A stretch of DNA of 20,000 nt from Halisarca cf. caerulea (Eukaryota > Porifera > Demospongiae > Chondrillida > Halisarcidae). Each line of letters begins with the position of its first letter. Position 1 is the first letter of the stretch. Shown piece after piece: positions 17,421 to 20,000 of the stretch. The notes below the pieces were generated by a model that ran no database searches, had not been told where the DNA came from, and saw only the letters and a program-made list of their open reading frames with translations. The DNA is taken from contig CAUJGJ010000195.1 of NCBI GenBank assembly GCA_963170055.1, forward strand, positions 1,952,138-1,972,137, written 5' to 3'. The translations under genes and the position numbers were made by a program.

Positions 17421-17632
17421 AAAGGGCTCGTGGGTGTATAGTGGTTGGTCCTCGATCTGGCACCTTGAATGCACATGATGCATGATCGAATGAGGGCAAG
17501 TCCAAGCTGGCATCTGAGGAGGTGAAGCAGCTTAGAGTATGATACATCTCTCTTCTCACTGATAACTGCGGCAAGAAGTTTGTAGAAAGACATGGCAATG
17601 GTACCCATACCTCCAGTGCATGCTAGTATAAG
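17420..17632 (-). pseudogene. Retroelement ORF C-terminal fragment
   Basis: The minus strand from about 17632 reads a short glycine motif (TGGMG), then MSFYKLLAAVISEKRD, a LLRCQLGLALIRSCIMCIQG segment and ARSR. This order (TGGMG, FYxxLAxxIxxK, RxxLxFxLLRSxIxCxRGxRS) is a familiar tail of reverse-transcriptase-bearing ORFs in many animals. Only the tail is present and no polymerase core is seen, so it is a dead fragment. It belongs to a different element type from the fragment at 3946-4790, as the motifs differ. Confidence 0.55.
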
Positions 17633-18020
17633 TACATATGATGTTTACAAATAATTTTGTACACTTATGGTGCACACCGCCTTCGCACTATGCAATTTAG
17701 TTGACGAAGAGAGGCTTTTCATTTGTATTTTTCTTCATCTTTATAGTTAGGATGTGATTGTATGATTTCACTTCTGTCTCATGCATGCAGTTAGTCATGC
17801 ACAAGCAATACAGAAGAATTCATGTTAATGCATGCATGAATATTATGCATACGCGTGTGTATGTATGCGTATGTGTGCGTGTACATGTGTGTGCGTGTGC
17901 ATGTGTATATGAACATGCATGAATTACACAGTATACGTATTGCCACACACATTAGTAAACATACGCATGTGTTGATCGAAACTTGAATGTGAAAGTACAT
18001 TTATAGCAGTTATACAGTTT
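17633..18020. other. Intergenic with CATG/GTGT-rich simple sequence
   Basis: Bases 17820-17925 are imperfect repeats of tgcatg, gtatgc and gtgtgc. No gene is recognised. A small AT-rich stretch precedes the GT tract. Confidence 0.5.
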
Positions 18021-18033
18021 TGTGTGTGTGTGT

Positions 18034-18069
<36 letters not shown>

Positions 18070-18095
18070 TGTGCATGCGTGTGTGTGTGTGTGTG
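18021..18095. repeat. (GT)n microsatellite at the edge of the second duplicate
   Basis: About 75 bases of GT with three interruptions (ttgt, gtat, gcatgc). It stands in the same place relative to the duplicated block as the tract at 13963-14096. Confidence 0.93.
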
Positions 18096-18204
18096 GTGCA
18101 TGCCTGCATGACATTGTGTGTGTGCATTTGATATGTACGTATGCATAGTATATGCATACGTAATGCATGCCATGAATACATAGGATTGGCATAATACGTA
18201 TATA

Positions 18205-18375
18205 CAGTCAAACCTCGTTAGTGAGTACACCCGGGGACCCTCCAAATTCCTAGCTAGCTACTCACTATCAGTAGTACTTGCTAACCATATAGATTAGTAT
18301 TATGAGTTATAAGCTGGGGTATCATATCCTTGTACTTCCTAACCAGGTATTACTCATTCTAACGAGGTTCTACTG
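18205..18375. mobile_element. Pogo-type MITE inserted in copy B
   Basis: The left end is cagtcaaacctcgttagtga. The right end, read on the other strand, is cagtagaacctcgttagaat. TA flanks both sides. Copy A has the empty site (ggattggcatatatataa followed by tagtcctact), so the insertion is directly visible. It is 171 bases long with no ORF. Confidence 0.9.
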
Positions 18376-18786
18376 TAGTCCTACTATACACTATCAACTA
18401 CTGCTCCCTCATCATGTGTTGCATTGCATCCAGTTCCTGGCCTATATCTCTGTTTGTCCGCAATTTCATCCAGAACAGATGTGTGTGGGTAAGTGAGGTC
18501 TAATCGACTGTAATCATAAATTTCATAAATATACACTACAATACAACATGCAAAACATGTATGATTAAATACAATTAGAAAGATAATATATACACTGATT
18601 GAATATTGCAGTATGGTACGGTTAATGCGACAGTTGTATATACACATAAATACAGAATAGGTACACAATTCTACACTGACAATTAAAATAGGTATACATG
18701 CACAGTAAATGTACAAATAAGTATAAAGTAGCATGTAGTGTCCCTCAAGTGATATATGGGTTACCTGTGGGGTATGCAAATTGTCA

Positions 18787-20000
18787 TCATTCAGAAATAA
18801 GCTTTGATCCCAACTGTCCTTGGTCGTCACTGTTATGTACTGACCACATTAGCCTGACCATGGACATTGTCTTATTAATCATTCTCTGCATTTCTTTGTC
18901 TTTAAACATATTTGGATCAAGATAGAGGCAGTGGGGAGAGGTCTCAGGTGGTTGCGAGTTTGGGTGAGTAAAGCAGTTCTTCACAATGTACTCCTGCATT
19001 GCTAACATCTGTTCTTCACTCCACTGTGAAGAAGGAGGCAACTGCTTCATGGGAGCAAGAGCTGTAGAGTGCTTGTCAATGGCTGATGATGTGATGTGCC
19101 CATATTCTGTGTACATTGACAGAGAAAGGGCTGAAAGAATCAGAATGATTAAAGCACTTCGTGAGCAAAATCTTGACCAATATGTAGTACGGCTATCAGG
19201 GTTGAAATTCTGGCCATTGGAAACTATTCTAATTCCTGCCCACTGCCTCGGAATGGACATTATGTGGTACCACAAGAGATAGTTCAGAGGAACAATTGCA
19301 TACAGGACATGAGTGAACTGAGACCATTCCAGAGATGGAGAGAAAACATAGAGCATGACAAGGATAACGGTTTCAACCACTGATACAAAGATACCGCACC
19401 AAAAGGAAAAAGGACACATGCCAAAAAATTGACCAAATCCCAAGGTTAGAATGAGCCAGAGCCAGCTGTAAGATGCAAATGTGTCCTCAATTTTTTCTTG
19501 TGGGATGGAAATACCACAGCTCAGAGGAATCCCTGATGCCCAACTAAGGGTAAGGACAACACAGTAGAGAACTGTAAGAATGGAAATTAGCTTATTCAAT
19601 GGATACCATTGCTCACTAATGCAGTCGTCCACATTTTTTGCTTTAATTTTAAGCTGTTTAGACACACAGTACACACGAAACTGGCGAAAGTATTGTTTGA
19701 TCACTCCATCAAGGTACAAAAGGGACAGGACTGTACCGCACATGACAAGGAGCGCACCAAATGAAACAACATCCACAATTCCAAGAAGTATGGAACGCAT
19801 CTCTTGCTGTTGAAAAACGTCAAAGAATAGTAGCGAAAGAGCTAGTACCAAAGCTCCCAAGCATGAAAGCTGTACCATGTGATATAGTCGATTATCAAGG
19901 TGTTGCTGTATGTCTCTCAAATGCTGTTCCGTACCAGCTTCATCTTTGCTATGAGGATCAACAAATCTCTTCATAAAGTCGTTTGCAGTCCCTTTATTAC
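18787..20000 (-). CDS. DED-less multi-pass membrane protein (copy B, 5'-truncated by window end)
   Basis: The frame is open from the window edge (first full codon at 19998) to the stop at 18787-18789. The stretch before the methionine at 19974 reads NKGTANDF and aligns with NKETANDF of copy A, so that methionine is internal. Residues correspond to the second half of copy A: the loop before segment 3, segments 3-9 with GIPLSCG, the xYTEY motif and the C-terminal tail. Differences are few and mostly conservative in the core (for example F/Y, I/V/L, T/A changes). They cluster more in the tail (PLDTSSPCLYLNP versus PPETSPHCLYLDP). The last codon TGG of copy A is TGA here, so the protein ends one residue earlier. 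No frameshift or premature stop is seen, so both copies look functional. The N-terminal exon and any intron lie outside the window. Confidence 0.85.
   Translation of the reverse strand, partial: NKGTANDFMKRFVDPHSKDEAGTEQHLRDIQQHLDNRLYHMVQLSCLGALVLALSLLFFDVFQQQEMRSILLGIVDVVSFGALLVMCGTVLSLLYLDGVIKQYFRQFRVYCVSKQLKIKAKNVDDCISEQWYPLNKLISILTVLYCVVLTLSWASGIPLSCGISIPQEKIEDTFASYSWLWLILTLGFGQFFGMCPFSFWCGIFVSVVETVILVMLYVFSPSLEWSQFTHVLYAIVPLNYLLWYHIMSIPRQWAGIRIVSNGQNFNPDSRTTYWSRFCSRSALIILILSALSLSMYTEYGHITSSAIDKHSTALAPMKQLPPSSQWSEEQMLAMQEYIVKNCFTHPNSQPPETSPHCLYLDPNMFKDKEMQRMINKTMSMVRLMWSVHNSDDQGQLGSKLISE

Larger units (their letters stand above)
18095..20000. repeat. Segmental duplication, copy B (runs off the window)
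   Basis: Same-orientation copy of 14097-15844, including the 3' UTR and most of the membrane core of the DED-less gene. It contains an additional TA-flanked element at 18205-18375 that copy A lacks. Confidence 0.93.

Noticed and set aside
18384..18830. 148-codon minus-strand ORF downstream of copy B
   Set aside because: It lies in the 3' UTR part of the duplication, is not kept in copy A and shows only tyrosine/isoleucine-rich chance composition.

Overview
The window looks like nuclear DNA of an invertebrate animal. It is AT-rich and full of GT and CAT microsatellites, short pogo-type inverted-repeat elements with TA target sites, and decayed retrotransposon fragments. It also carries large single-exon genes with death effector domains (DEDs), a fold typical of animals. 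A sponge or a similar early-branching marine invertebrate is my best guess, but the sequence does not settle it.

Layout. Bases 1-4800 are mostly repeats: GT and CAT microsatellites, a TA-flanked element, a possible last exon of an unknown gene (2286-2462), a 1.1-kb inverted repeat (2772-3865) and the frameshifted C-terminal part of a non-LTR-type reverse transcriptase ORF on the minus strand (about 3946-4790). Three related genes follow on the plus strand, each one uninterrupted ORF: 4827-6971, 7947-10136 and 10732-12747. Each encodes two N-terminal DEDs, a variable hydrophilic linker and a hydrophobic core with about nine membrane segments. From 14628 to the end of the window, two nearly identical genes lie on the minus strand in a tandem duplication of about 4.1 kb. 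They carry a recognisably related membrane core but no visible DED. The first appears to have a short first exon (near 16843-17041) and an intron holding a transposable element. The second is cut off by the window end.

Reading of the cluster. The shared core suggests one membrane protein family that exists with and without a death-fold signalling head. The DED forms could bring cytosolic DED partners (FADD-like adaptors, initiator caspases) to a membrane. The DED-less forms could be subunits, modulators or the ancestral type. The architecture is read directly from the sequence; the function is inference. I know of no described family that joins tandem DEDs to a multi-pass membrane core, and this is the most interesting content of the window.
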